From Parachlorella kessleri (taxonomy: Eukaryota; Chlorophyta; Trebouxiophyceae; Chlorellales; Chlorellaceae), in contig BBXU01001414.1 of assembly GCA_001598975.1 (NCBI GenBank), positions 1 to 62,763 on the forward strand: 62,763 nucleotides of DNA, in the 5' to 3' direction. Positions within the stretch are counted from its first letter, which is position 1. Each line of letters opens with the position of its first letter. Under the pieces are notes generated by a model, which ran no database searches, was not told the DNA's origin, and saw only the letters and a program-made list of their open reading frames with translations. Below are positions 22,901 through 35,345 of this stretch, piece after piece. A program made the translations under genes and the position numbers.

Positions 22901-24722
22901 TGTTCCGCCCTTGAATGTGCCACCTGCATGCCCAAGGCCAGGTTCAAGGCTGGCTTTACCAGTAGTCGATGCGACCTTCGTTGTCATACTCTGGGTCGGT
23001 TGATGGGTTCCCTGCAACAGTTCCAGCATGCATGGAGGCTCAGGACGAGCATGGCCTGCCGCCCAGCTTCACCTCAAGTTCGTCCGGCAAGTGCGGACTG
23101 CCATGCACCCTTCCGTGCTAGCCAGGGGGGTAACAGGTCTTTGCTCAGCCCTGCGCAAACCAAGCAGCCAGGACCTCACCTGCCAGAAAACCCTGCAGGT
23201 TGAGCATGTCAGACTTGTGCGTGGTGTTCTGGTTGTAATCCAGAACTTCCCAAACCAAGGTGGGAATATAGTGGCCTGCACAGGTCAGAGAAGGTTGAGC
23301 GGGATGTGAAGGGAAACCAGTTCTCATCCCAGCTGACTGGTAGTAGACACGTGGCCATGGGGCTGCTCTGCCCCATCACACCTAGGCAAGTCAATTTCAC
23401 CAACAACTGTCTGTCTAGGCAAAAGGCGAGTTCATGTGGTCGTCTCAAGGCACTCCATGGAGGCTGCAACCTGCCTGCATAGCTTTCCCCGGCTATCCAG
23501 AGGGGGTTGCCGGCCAAGTGGGGGTAGAGCTTGAGCCACCCCCGAATAAACTCAAGGTTGTCCTTAGCTGTGCGCTCGTCACCTGAACCCAGCCAGCACA
23601 CACTGTCAATCACCGCATGCAAGGGCAGCCAGGGTACCACCAAAGCAGACTGACTTGTAGCAAGAGGGTTCCTGCTGAGTGTGCCGGAGGAGAGCACATG
23701 CGTCTGTGCAGGGGATGACACCTACCTACTGTTCGATCACTGGAATTCAGCGAGTAGCTGAACCCCACGAATGCAGGGGCGTCCAGGTAGATGACGTTGG
23801 CAAAGTTATGGAAGCTGCAGCAAGCAGGGCTCATCAGTGCTCGCCTCAAGGAGGACTCAAGAAAGAGAAGTGCTGTAGCAGCAGGAGTTCCGGGGACTTC
23901 AGTGGTCAGGCAGGGCAGCACGCAAGCCGGCTAGCGGGCCTTTCTTGTTTTGGGACACCTGTATGGGTTCCTCATGAGCTTCTTCGTGCTCCCTGGGACT
24001 GGGAAGTAGGGCCCGTGCTCGCCAACAAATGCAGACCCCACGCTGCTGCATCCTGGGCCCCTACGAACAACCAAAAGACACGCTGCGAAGTAAGGGTGGT
24101 GCCCAGCAGTCCCACGCCAATGCACTGGCATCGACTGCTGCTGCACTATTCGACCTTTCAATACAGTGACAGCCAGGGTCAATCCTACCCTGTCAACCAC
24201 AGGAGGACTGGTGCATCCTCGGGCTTGTCCTTGCACTCCACAAACACATAGAACAGCTCCCTCCCGGCCTGCTTGTCCACGTTGACATATCTGCATCACA
24301 GCAGCACGGACTGCAGTGAAGCAAGCACACACGGCAAGGTAAGGCCTGCGGTGACAGGCAGGTTGGCATTGCTTAGCTCTGCTGACAACCAAACCAGAGA
24401 AGGCTTAGACCCGCCTTGGGAAGGGTGCTCACCCCGAGTATATGTTCTGCTTAACTCTCCCCCAGCCAGGAAGCCTGCGAACCCTGTGGCTGCGGCTGGC
24501 ACTGGCGCCAGTAGCGGTCCACCATGCGTCTAAGCCGCCATCTTGGCTGCTCTTCGTTGCAGGATCCAAAGACGCCACCGAGCGCGAGTTGCTGTCCTCT
24601 GGGTCAGCGCAGTCGCTATCGAGGCTAGGGATATTCCACTTACAGTCAGTTATAAGCCTGGCAATTCTGCAAATGGCAATGACCCCAAGCAACCCAAGCA
24701 CACAAGCCTTGGACCAGTGCAT
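19929..24722 (-). CDS. Serine carboxypeptidase (S10) with an N-terminal membrane anchor
   Basis: Sixteen exons give 534 residues: 24433-24722, 24189-24290, 23959-24060, 23726-23814, 23475-23582, 23180-23275, 22960-23011, 22741-22776, 22499-22601, 22194-22239, 22040-22057, 21383-21530, 20990-21072, 20665-20783, 20218-20283, 19929-20075. Family motifs run in order: VRRLPGWG...NIYSGYVNVD, LLWLTGGPGCSS (oxyanion hole), NVIYLDAPAFVGFSYS, catalytic Ser in AGESYAGHYIP, catalytic Asp in YTGDTDALVP, catalytic His in RHASHM. Residues 6-23 (ACVLGLLGVIAICRIARL) form an uncut signal anchor, so the enzyme probably faces a lumen or the outside, cleaving C-terminal residues or acting as an acyltransferase. 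GESYAG-HYIP is joined only with a GC donor (23473-23474). One exon is 18 nt. The C-terminus is uncertain: splicing after HM gives HMCSAPLL, while reading on gives HMVRQ and a stop at 20164. Confidence 0.85.
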
Positions 24723-25464
24723 TTTTAATAGCAGCTCACATTGTCAAGGCATCTTCCGCAACGTGGGCAAGGGATCGGCAAAAATCGAGCTGCTTCTCTT
24801 TGGAGCTGCCCTGGCAGCTGCACATGAAGGTACGAAAGAGGGCTTGCCCTGGACAGAACCTGCTTGCTGGGGATTGGCAATACCAGGGGCGTGTATTGCT
24901 GGACAGACAAACTGCTGCATTCACACTGCTTTTTGACCCACGCCTGGGCAGTAGAACAGATCGGTCGGAAAACCAAACGATGCACAGCCTGGTTGGCTAC
25001 CACCGAGTATTGCCTTCCAGTACTTGTATAGTCATTGGAGAAGAAGAAGGTGAAACAAAACACAGCAAGGAGTGACTTAAGGCACCATCAAGGACCAAGG
25101 TACCACCACGCAAGTTGCATTGGAACGAGGAATCGGTAGTAAAACCCCAATAACCCACTTCAGAACTTGAGCTCTGCAAGAGGCTGCAGTTGTATGCGAG
25201 CGGAAGGAACGAATGATGCACCATGATGGTATCTGTATTCGCACATGATGCACTGATGTCATTCCGCGTCAGTGGCTAAGCAGGAGCATGCTTATCTCTT
25301 CTTTATAGTTTTCGGCGTGACATCACTTTTGCCAGTGGTGCAGTCGATCCGCGTCATGTGACAGGCACTTGAGCTGAGGACTCCATAGCTAGATTTCTTG
25401 CTTGTCAAGTAGCGGTGATGCTCGCTGTCACACAAGCTGTACAACGCATCTAAGCCTTATAAAA
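24723..25464. other. Divergent intergenic region between the carboxypeptidase and the C2-domain gene
   Basis: Both promoters should lie in this 740 bp. TTATAAAAATG at 25457-25467 overlaps the proposed start codon of the plus-strand gene, a TATA-like string too close to act for that ATG; it may mean the true start is downstream. No other feature seen. Confidence 0.45.
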
Positions 25465-28400
25465 ATGTATTGGGACTTCCGGTTTCATTGGGTGGCCCAC
25501 CTGCCCACAACGAAGAGCAGCTCGTTCCTCTTAAGGGTTGCAGGCAGGCAGTGTGCCACCGTCACGGGCGTGGGCGGCCTTGCCTTCTGTGGGGTTTGGC
25601 TCCGACTGGAAGCTGGAGCCCTCGAGAGCGTCACGCTTGCGCTCGAGTGCCTCGACAACGGCCCCAGTGAAGTCCTCAACCAGAAAGTACGCCAGCCGGC
25701 AGTCCTGCACAGTACCGCCGTGCTCCTAGGGCTGCTCCAGCCTTGGGGAGGAGGACTCCAATACTTAGCCCACATGACCCCTTGCAGGGCGCTCTACTGC
25801 CGGGCAAGCGACTCACGGCCCTTGGGCAGCTCAAGTTGCCAGCCAGCACAGCCACGCAGCAGGAGCTGCAGTCAGCATGGCAGGAAGCGGAGACTGCCTT
25901 GGTATGGACGCCAGCAGCGCCCAAGCAGGTAGGCAGGCGGCACAGCCCAGATAGGTGCTGACAAGGACTGTCGGCCCGAGCCTCATGTCTGGGCGTTGCA
26001 CTTACTCGGATCTGCTTGCAAAAAAAACAGTGGATGCAGTGTAGTGCACAATGTTGCATATGGCATGGAGGGGGTTCTGCCATGCAAAGCATCGCCAGGC
26101 AATCTGCTGGCTTGCTGGGACGGGCTGTGACGGAACTGCACACTGGTGCGGAACAGGTTGATGGCCAGGATGCAGCCAGCCAGCCCTTGCTGCGGCTCAG
26201 CTACAGGTGGTGCCCGGGAAGCCTACCGGGCACAGGGCCTGCAAGCGCATGCCGTAGTGATGCTGTAGAGGTGCCAACAACAAGGCTGCCTCCCCGAGCT
26301 CATTGCTACGCGCATGGAGGTATGGAGCGGGGGTGGCAAGCTGTGGCATGGCGAGCAGTGGGCCTTCCCTGCCGATGGTGTTTGGGTGTGGATGGGGGCA
26401 GCAGGGCAAGGATGTGGTGGCAGTGCTGGAAACTGCTAGCTTGGTGGCCCAAGAAGAGAGATGCCCCTTGGCCTGGAGTCGCCATTTGCAGCAGTGCAGC
26501 CCTGTGTCACCTTTTATTCCACTGGCGACGGCGTTGGCAGCAGCATTGATATACTCAAAACCAATGCATGGTAGCCCAATAGCGAGCCTTTCCGTGCAGG
26601 GTTCATGGGCCTGGCTGTGAGCCTGATGACTGATGCCACCTGGAAGGGTATACTGGAGCGGGAAGACCCGGCTTCTTTCAAGAAAGCCAACGAGTAAGTG
26701 GGCTTCCCATCTAGCACCTCTTGGCCCTGCCGCTGCCAGCCGCTGCCAGGCAGTGCCACATGCCTGGCGGTCTTACAAAGGTGTGGAGATGTGTTCCGGC
26801 CGAACCGTGTGCAGTCTTTGTGCAGTGGGCAAGGAGGTGGGGTCGCCACTGCCTGGCTGGCCCTAGGGGTGAAGAGCACATGCTGCTCCTGTGGCGGTTG
26901 CAGAGGCAACTGTCAGGGATGCCGGGGAAGCATTGTTACACAACCTTCCCTGCGTTTCAACCCGAGGGTGCACCTCCTCTAGCGTGCGCTGCTTCGTCCC
27001 TGCCCCAGGCTCTACACCAAGCTGAAGAGCAAGGAACCCTTTCCCGGCAAGCGCTGGGGCGGCCTCATGACATGTCTGGAGAACAGCCCAGTCCTGTGTG
27101 CCTTCGGCCTCCTCCGGTCTGGCTGCACCCTGCCTACCAGCTCCGCTTCTCCCAGAGGCAAGCCGGCTGGGTAGTCCTCGGGTACTATGGAGCGCTTGCT
27201 GCCTTGACAATGCTCTGCTGTGCTTGCAATTTGACTCAATAGGTTAAATCTCACGGCAGAGCAGCAAGGCTTTGCTGTCGTGGCCAAGGCAAAGCACTTC
27301 ACGCTGCGAACAGAATCTCGAAGTAGGGGTGCGGGTACTACCTTTTGCCCTTTGCTGTGCGCTGTTGCAGTCTCCACCAGCAACCTGCCTTCTCAAGCTT
27401 CCAGTACCGCGCCTCAGCAGTCAGATAGTCAGAGCACCGAGGCCAGTGAGGTTAGCTGCTGGAGACATCATAACCTCTCAGGGGGCATCGCGGTACATCC
27501 TGATGCACCTTAGCAGTGTGCCCTGACTGCGCGTGGCACCTCCATACTTGGAGGAACAGCTGGTGTCAATATATGCCTGGGTTGAGCCAGAGTGGCTAAC
27601 CTATTAAGTACCCGGCAGACACCCCCTTGGAGCAGCCCACGCTCCTACCACTGAGTTGCTGTCCATGCGAGGCCCCTTGTGTTGCCATGCGCCATACGAG
27701 ACACCATGCCGCATTGCAACAAGGCGTTTGTGTGGACCCTGCAGGACGGGGAGGTCCCTGGGCTGCTTCGGAAGCGCAACAAGCGCCTTGAAAGCTACCT
27801 GGCATCGCTCACCAAATCAAACCGCTATGGGTACAAGCCCCTGGGGCTGGAATGGGACCTGTGGTGGGTGCTAAATCGGACAGTGATGCATTGGCAGGGT
27901 GCCTGCCTGCCTGATGGTACCTGTTTGGCAACACCTCATGAGCAGGCCGTTTGCTGGTGCTGGCGTAACCGGTGTGTAGCACCTGTGCAGCTGCACAAGT
28001 ATATCAGCGGACTTGTCGTGCAGGATACACCCCACGCAGCCATCCAAGCTGGAGGCGGCCACCGTGGACCATGGGACAGCCAAACAGCTCATCATGCAAG
28101 TCAGTCCCACCGCTCCCCCCCCCGCCTGCTTGCCCTGCTGTACCATGATAGCTTGAAAGAAGTAGCATCGAAGTTGGCAGTCCTGCCGCCATTGTATGCG
28201 CTCGTGGAACTTCAGGGCAGTGAAGTGCGGTGCTTACCTGAGATGCAGGCGGTCACAACCAACCTGCCGGGCTTGGTTCGTTTGGCCAAGAAGGCCGGGG
28301 TCAACCAGATAGAGGGCTATGGCGTCACGCCAGGTGAGTCAGCACCGCTTGTGTGGAAGGCCACCACCACTGTGGACTTGCACCCTCAACTTTAGGAGGC

Positions 28401-31400
28401 TGTGGGAGAATCGTCATGCCATAGGGTTGTAACTGGAGTGTACCCGGCTTTATGCACGGTCCTCTGCACCCGTGTTGTAATGAGCACCTACAAGGCTTGC
28501 ATGGCTGACAGAAGTGCAATCCTGGCTGCAGTCTTCTGGTTGAATGCGTTTGGGCACGCCCTCAACACAGCTGTGAACGGGGACCGCAGCAAGCCACTAC
28601 CTCTGCTTGGGGAGCAGGAGCAGTACTACAGGTGCTTACAGAGCCTGTGATGGCAGGAGAGATGCCCTGAGGGAGCTTGCCTTGCAGCAGGCTGTGCCGA
28701 TTACCTTTAGATGCGTTCTCTTTTTAAATGCCGTGGCAACCTTCAATAAAACATTCGCTGACCCAGTACTTCAGCATGCGCTGGTCACACTCACTCACAG
28801 GTAGTGCATTTCCTGCGCTTTGTGTGAGGCTGGAAAGGTGACTCTTGCTCGGCAGGTTGGACATCATGGTGCTGGATACCAAGGGCGGGCCGCTGGCGCT
28901 GCCCGACTTGTGGGACAGGGTGTACGTCCAGGCCTCCATAGACAGTGCGCTCGTGGTTCTGCCGACGGCCAGGTGAAGCCCTACCGCAGCACACCTCTGC
29001 CAAGCCAGGAGACATGCGTCCAAGCCACGTAGCTGGGTTACTCAATGTGGGAGCATCGCGCTGGACTGAGGATCAGACGTCGAAGTCACTTGGTCTCCTG
29101 CTGCCATTGTGGTATCATACATACATGTACGCCTCTTAAAATTCTTTCAGTCATCCTGGTAACTCCAACCCCCTACGGATGTGTGCAGGACGCGAAGAGC
29201 GCACCTCAATGTGGGGCAGGGGTGCCGCTGGAATGAGGACATGACCTTCTGGCCCCTTCCCCTCAGCCTAGAGAAAACCGACTTGCTGCTGGAGGTGCGG
29301 AATATCATGTGTACAAATTGAATTGCGCACACATTGAAAGTGCGTCTCTCGCACGCAAAGCCTTGCGATGGGCGCACAGTTCACGACATAGCTTGTTGGC
29401 TGCATTGCCTACCGCCAGGCTGTGGTGCCTGACGGCTCTGCTGCCGCCTTGCGCTGTCTGCACTTCACAGCCCGCGCGCCTGCTTGCACTGCAGGTTCGG
29501 GGGGACCCCAAGGGGGTTCGGAGGGACAAGGCGCTGGGCATGGTCCGCATACCCCTGGCGCCCCTGCTACTACACAACCCCGAGCTGCTGGATGGGAAGC
29601 AGCACCACCTGGAGGCAAGTTGGGCTTGCATGCACCTGCCCGCCCTGCGCTACAGCAAAATACATCTTATGCTCCTCAGAATAGAAGAGAATAGGATGGA
29701 GTGGAGTGGAGTGGAGTGGAGTGGAGTAGAGGAGAAAGTAGAGTAGAGTAGAATAGGGTAGAGTAGAGTAGAGTAGAATAGGGTAGAGTAGAGTAGAGTA
29801 GAGTAGAGTAGAGTAGAGTGGAGAAGACCTACTGCAGGCAAGGCAGGAGATAGACACACGCCTGACCCAGCCAGGCGATCTCACTTCTCTCTGGGGCGCC
29901 CCGGTACCTTGCATGCAGCTGGAGCTTCCGGTCGGTCCCAAGCAACCGCGGCGGCTCTACCTGAGGAGCAGGCGGGAGGGCATTTTGTCACCAGAGGTCT
30001 CCGCGGCTGAGTGGCCACCGGGCAGCAGGAACAGCTCGACGGCGGCTTCCAAAGCCTGGCACAGCCAAGGCGAGGCTGGGAGTGATGATGATGAGGCCGA
30101 TGCTCACCCCGCTGGGCTTGAAGATACGGGTGAGCGGCTGCCGTGCAGTCTGGACGTTGGTGGGCTTGAGTGCTGGGGGACCTTGTTGGGGCAGCATCTT
30201 GGGTTGCGGTAGCTGCCAAGCTAGGCTACACAATGAACGGCAGGCTGGAAGGCAGGTAGCACAACCAATCTTGATGGGGACAATGCGGCTGAGCAGAGAT
30301 TGCGGCAGGACTGGGTGTGAGATACCTCTGAAGTAACAACCCTGTTTGCGAGGGTGCTTTCCCACACTGGGAAAGCGCAGGATAATGATGCACACAACTT
30401 CCTGCTGCAGATCTTGGCACCATCACCGTGCGCTTCCGCTTAGAGAAGGTGGGGGTGCTGGCGGCGGCAGAGAGCATCGGCATCACACCCGCTGCAGCAC
30501 AGGTGGGCAGCGTTGGTGCTTGAAGGCATGGATCTTATGTGACGTGTAGTGCGGATCAGCCTTGTGTGGCAGATGGAGTGTGTTGGCAGCAAACACGCGT
30601 AGTAAAGAAGCCGTTTGTGGTGCCGGCAATTTGGCCATGTAATGATGACAGTGGGGGCCAGCAGCAAGCTATTTTGTCTCCTCATACTGCATGGGCTGGG
30701 CGTGCCGCTTAAAATCCTGGCCTCAGCTGTGCATGAAGCACAAGTCTGCTTCTTCATGTAGTGGACCCAAACCCTCAATTAAGCCCAGCTTGCGTCTGCA
30801 TGTAGTGGACACAAACCCTCAATTAAGCCCAAATCGTGAGGTTGCCCCCGCTGGCTGCAGACCTGCGCCGCCATGTTGCCCAAGCCGGGTGGTGTGTACC
30901 TGGATATCAAGTCCGCCTACTCAACACCACAGGACATCCAGCAGTTTGTCAGCACCATGACAGGCATTGGGGTGCACTGTAAGGTGGGTCCTAAGGTGGG
31001 TCTGGCCCTGTCCCCTTGCCACCCGGCATGCCTGCTATGCTCGGCGGGGCTTGCTAAGTCCCTGCGTGACATGGCATCGGTGTGGGGCGTGTTTTAAGCG
31101 CCGCTCGTTCCTCGGCAGCTTGCTCGCTATGCAGATTGCATGCTAAAAGTGGTGTGCATGTGATTGCAGGCTGTGTGCAGCTTTGTGCGGCGGCAGCTGG
31201 ATGTTGGCGGCATAGCAGACACAGTGCTGTTCTTCCATGGCATTAGTGGTGAGCGCGGGAAGACCCTTAGGCCCAAGAGTTGCTGTGATCTTGCTTTGTG
31301 GCCTCCGCCAGCCGTGTGCACCCTTTTAGCCTTGAGACCAGCACTGGTTGAGGCGGATGCCCCTCTTAGATCAGACACGAAACTCCAGAGTACTGAGCGA

Positions 31401-34400
31401 TCCCTTTTGGAGCCCGCCACTTGCCTTTTCACCCAAGCACCGGTGGACTTTGTGCTTTCCGAAAGGTCTGGAGAACAGCTGTGACAACGGCCAGGTGGAC
31501 CGCGGCCAGTTTGTGCTGTTCAATGGCGCCTCATTCTTGACGGACCTCAAACCCGAAGCCTTGAAGGCAAGCAGGATCACCTGTGCCGTCTAGGTTTGCT
31601 GCCCATGCCCCCCTGCATAGCCCCGAGTGCATGTCTCACTGCCATGCATGCGGCTAGTGATTTAGGGGCCCTGTACCTCTGCAAGCGTGTACTGCGTGTA
31701 CTGAGCAATGAACACCAAGACAAGAGAGTCCACCATTGGCGTGGAAGCATGGCAAATGCAGGAGGTGCCCGTCAAGCGGGTGAGGGAGGTCATGGAGGGG
31801 ACTGCCGACTACCCTGTTGACAGTATCCTGGTGCGGCGGTACATAGGCCTGTGCGAGACGTATGGCTTTGCAGGTAAGCACACTTGCGTTGACGGGCGGC
31901 CCAAGAATCGCCGCCTGCCTGGAAAGTGCTGGCTACGACCGTCTAGGAGACTACTCACGCATGGCAATGCCAGCATGAACGGCGCCCCAGCAACAGTGCT
32001 TGCCGCAGGACATCCGTGTCGCTCACCTATGAATCTAGGTGCTGTTGACCGCGGCAGCCTGTGTGAAGGAGAGACACAGGGTGGTATGAATCATGTCTGC
32101 CATTTCAAGCTCCTGTTGAGCTCTGTGGCATGCGTGCAGGGGGCATCTATGTGCAGGAGCCTGACGCCAGCGCAGCGGCTGTCAGTGCCCTGGCCAGGCT
32201 GGTCGCCGAGCACTCCACCTACTTCCCTTTGGGCTTTGCCTATGGCCACCTGTCAGGTGAGGGACCTCCGCAAGTCAACTTTGACGGCATGCGGCAGCAC
32301 GAGAGGGTTTGTGAGACATCCACATTGCGCGTCCCCTGCGGGAGGCCTACCTGCACACAACAATGCATTATAAAATCGGTACAGGTTCACCGCATGGGCC
32401 GAGTGGGTCTGTACTGACGGACTGCTGCCCTGAAACGCGCCAGCCACCACAGCTTCGGTGAGAGGGAATGGCAGTAGCTGTAGGGTCGCCCCCCGCTCAC
32501 TGTGCCCTCTCAGGTCTGGGCATCAACTTCCCGGACCAGAATGGGCGCGGCTTTGCGTCGCAGCAGATCCTGGAGGAGCTGCAGGCGCGCAAGGAGCTGA
32601 GCAACAAGGTGGGCGCCGCGCGGTTTGCATGCTTCGCATGCTTCGGCTGTCGTCATCCATGGGGGTGCCAGGGGAGGAGATCCCACACGCTGCGTCTAAG
32701 CACGCTGGCCGGCAACCCAGGGCTTGCTGCGATTGCGGCACGACGGACTGCCACGCAGCACTGAGGCGGTGCAACCGCAGGGCGTGCTTGGGACCCTGCG
32801 CTGGCCTCAGCCTCCCAGGAGCCCAGCTGTATAGGTCTTGCAATGCATGCTGGCAAACCAGCGTTCACAAGAATCCAGAGTACCTTGCCAGGGTGGATCC
32901 ATGACAAGCCCTGCTGGGCCGCGCTGTGCAGGTGATGGAGCGTATCAAGCAGGGGCAGCACCGGCAGGCCAGCCTGGCCACAACCATCGCCTGGGCCCAC
33001 CGCATCGTGCACGGCGCCTACGGGCTGAACCACACCGAGCAGCGCACGCTGGTGGTGCTCCTGTCCCAAGTCTGGCCGCACAGGTGGGCGCCGGCGCAGC
33101 CCGCTGGCTGCCGGGCTGGGGGTAGTAGCACAGCAGCAGAGTTCGTGCGGTCTGAGGCGGGAAATCGTTTTGCTTAGGTAGAATGTGACCGGAATCGAAT
33201 AACGAGTGCAGAGCCCAATGCAGAGCAGCATCCCATCGGCCAACACTAAAGTTCTAGTGCGTCTTCCGCATGTTCGCCATGCATGCACACACACGTATAG
33301 TTCTTCATGTTCTGCCTCGTTGCACTGCTGCCCAGGAACCTGGTAAAGGTCGTGGATGCCGTGGGCGGCATTCGGACCATCTACCTGAAAGCCTTTGAGC
33401 ACTACCTGGTGAGTCTGCAAGACGGGGCCTTCTGCACTGCCCTCCTGCAATTTGCTGGAGCATACATAGCCCTTGGCCTGACACTTGTGACCCTGCCATG
33501 CAAGCTACAGTGGAACTCGCAGGGCTGACATAGCACTTGGCCCGTGGCGGATGTGTATGGCCAGCAATAGGACAATGTCCAGTTATATTCTTCGAGATCT
33601 TAGACAACACCTCGGCTGTGTAGGGGCCGTGGCTGACCCCTCTGCCCCGCCCCTTCTATGACTCAGCCCGCCCTGCCACCGCCCCCTTGCAGACTGGCCT
33701 GGGCCCATCTGTTCCTCTCATTGAGCTGATCCAGCTGCTGCGGGACAGGGGGGTGATCGCCCTCAGGGCCCTGCCGGAGAAAGTTGAGCTGGCCGAGTTC
33801 TTCTGCAGCCCTCAGCTGCGGGGCGGCAGCCTCTCCTCCGTGTTGCAGGTGGGGTGATGAGAGCCTATCTTTTCTTGAAGCTGGCATTAGCTGCGTGTGC
33901 GAACCGGAAGTGTACCTAGTGCTTCTCGTGTTGCATGCATTGTATCATGGAGGGTTAGCCAGCAGACCTAGTAGGTGCGCAAGCAAGCACGGGGCACATA
34001 CCCGTTTGCGGCGAGCCAACCCCATGGCTGCTGTGCACCCGCAGACCGTGGGGCTGCAGACTGGCATGCACAAGCTGGCCAAGGAGGGCGTCCTCTGCGT
34101 GCTGGAGAGTTGCACCCAGGACGAGCTCAACCAGGTGGGTTGGCTGCTGATTGTGGGGTGAGTACCCTGAGTTGGATGTGAAGGCGTGGCGAGCGCCACA
34201 TGCGTGGCAGGCTTAAAAGTGAGATGGCAGCATTGTTGGGCACCAGGCGCGTCCGACACCGTCACCGTAGCTGCAATTGCATGGAACACACTGAGCCACC
34301 TCGTCGCCTGCCACATGAGATGGCAGATCAGGTTGAGTTTTTCAAGAGCTGGTTGCATTTGTTGCTGCCTTCAATCCCGTGCACAGGTCCTGGATGCCCT

Positions 34401-34575
34401 GGGCGGCCGCAGCCTCATGGAGCAGCGGCTCAGGGGCCGGCGGGGCAGTGGCCTGAGGAGGCTACAAGCTATGGACGATGCGCTGCAACAGGACCCTACT
34501 CGACCTGCCTGCGTTTTGCTGGCCGTCAGCAGCGCCAAGAGAGAAGGGGCAGGGGCAGGCGAAACGGAGCTCTAG
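25465..34575 (+). CDS. Large multi-exon protein with a C2-like domain, function unknown
   Basis: Exons that join in one frame: 25465-25686, 25788-25928, (gap 25929-26599 unresolved), 26600-26693, 27009-27157, 27371-27450, 27744-27863, 28024-28099, 28174-28333, 28532-28631, 28856-28972, 29189-29294, 29495-29614, 29919-30129, 30411-30502, 30861-30983, 31170-31248, 31466-31566, 31729-31873, 32140-32256, 32514-32608, 32932-33083, 33336-33408, 33693-33848, 34045-34134, 34387-34575. The middle reads like a C2 domain: LDIMVLD, TRRAHLNVGQGCRWNEDMTF, DLLLEVRGD, LGMVRIPLAPLL. The N-terminal third holds possible hydrophobic segments (GGLAFCGVW; GFMGLAVSLM) and a Ser/Gln-rich linker. The C-terminal 500 residues, alpha-helical in look (FFHGISGLENSC, FVLFNGASFLTD, GGIYVQEPD, LNHTEQRTLV), match no family I know. 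Three introns have GC donors (27158, 29615, 31567). Membrane association through C2 is a guess; the 5' end is weak. Confidence 0.6.
29687..29824. repeat. GAGTA/GAGTG pentanucleotide microsatellite in an intron of the C2-domain gene
   Basis: About 27 near-perfect 5-bp units (gagtg, then gagta with some gaata/gggta variants) fill 138 bp between two C2-domain exons. Confidence 0.97.
30755..30831. repeat. 33-bp direct repeat in an intron of the C2-domain gene
   Basis: Copies at 30755-30787 and 30799-30831 (catgtagtggac...aattaagccca) differ at one base and are 11 bp apart, shortly before the exon at 30861. Confidence 0.9.
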
Positions 34576-35314
34576 ATTGTCCATGAAACTTGCGTGGAGT
34601 GCTGGCTTGTGTGGTTGCTTTTGTTGCCTTGCATATACACAGCGGGCTATTGTGGCACCACAGGGGATGGTAAGGATACTCTCGATATCACATGATTTGT
34701 TACAGAAGATGACTTCAGTTCAGCTGCATCTCCTCTTCCAGTGGCCTTAGCTTATCTTGGGGAGAGAACTACTGGCTCAGAACTCAGGCAAGACTCAGGC
34801 TCATTCTGCATCCAGCCCTGTCAGTTCAGTCCAGTCCCGTCCAGTCCAGCCCAGCTCTACTCCCTGTTTGCACTACCTGCCACCCATACTAATATAGTGA
34901 CCCAGCGTCCAGTATACAGTCGCTATGAAGAGCAATATGCTGCACAAGAATTAGGCGGCAAGGCTTGCCTGTGCAACTCCAAGACAAAACCCCGATTTTG
35001 CTACCTATCATATCATGGTGGTAACTTGCTAGGACTACATGGGAGCGTCAGCCCTCCTCCTGGTGAGGGTAGTTTGTTGGATGCCTTATTCCGTGCCTGC
35101 ACACAAGACCTTGTTTTGCCAGTTCAGTCCACTGAAACCATATATAGATGGACACTGTTGGCATGCTCTGGTACCCGGCTTCGCACAAGAGAATAGGAAA
35201 CACGCGACCCCGTTGGCCACCCCACCCTGGGCCAACTTGCCTCTGTGAGAAGAGAACTACTGGCTCAGAACTCAGGCGCATTCTGCATCCAGTCCAGTTC
35301 GTACAGCTCAACTC
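34576..35314. other. Convergent region between the C2-domain gene and the PAN-module gene
   Basis: The region carries the two 3' UTRs and one copy and the start of a second copy of a dispersed repeat of about 100-125 bp. No gene is visible. Confidence 0.55.
34762..34887. repeat. Dispersed direct repeat, copy A
   Basis: It shares with copy B (35250-35345) agagaactactggctcagaa, cattctgcatccag and cactacctgccaccca, in the same order and orientation. Copy A has a longer middle with repeated cagtcc motifs. Confidence 0.85.
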
Positions 35315-35345
35315 TCACTCCCTGTTCGCACTACCTGCCACCCAC
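35250..35345. repeat. Dispersed direct repeat, copy B
   Basis: Copy B lies about 490 bp from copy A and reaches into the last coding exon of the PAN-module gene, so part of that protein's C-terminal tail (ending at 35315) is made of repeat DNA. This puts the final residues of that gene model in doubt. Confidence 0.85.

Noticed and set aside
29570..29941. Minus-strand open frame of Tyr-Ser-Thr-Leu-Leu repeats
   Set aside because: It is a translation of the pentanucleotide microsatellite inside an intron of a plus-strand gene.
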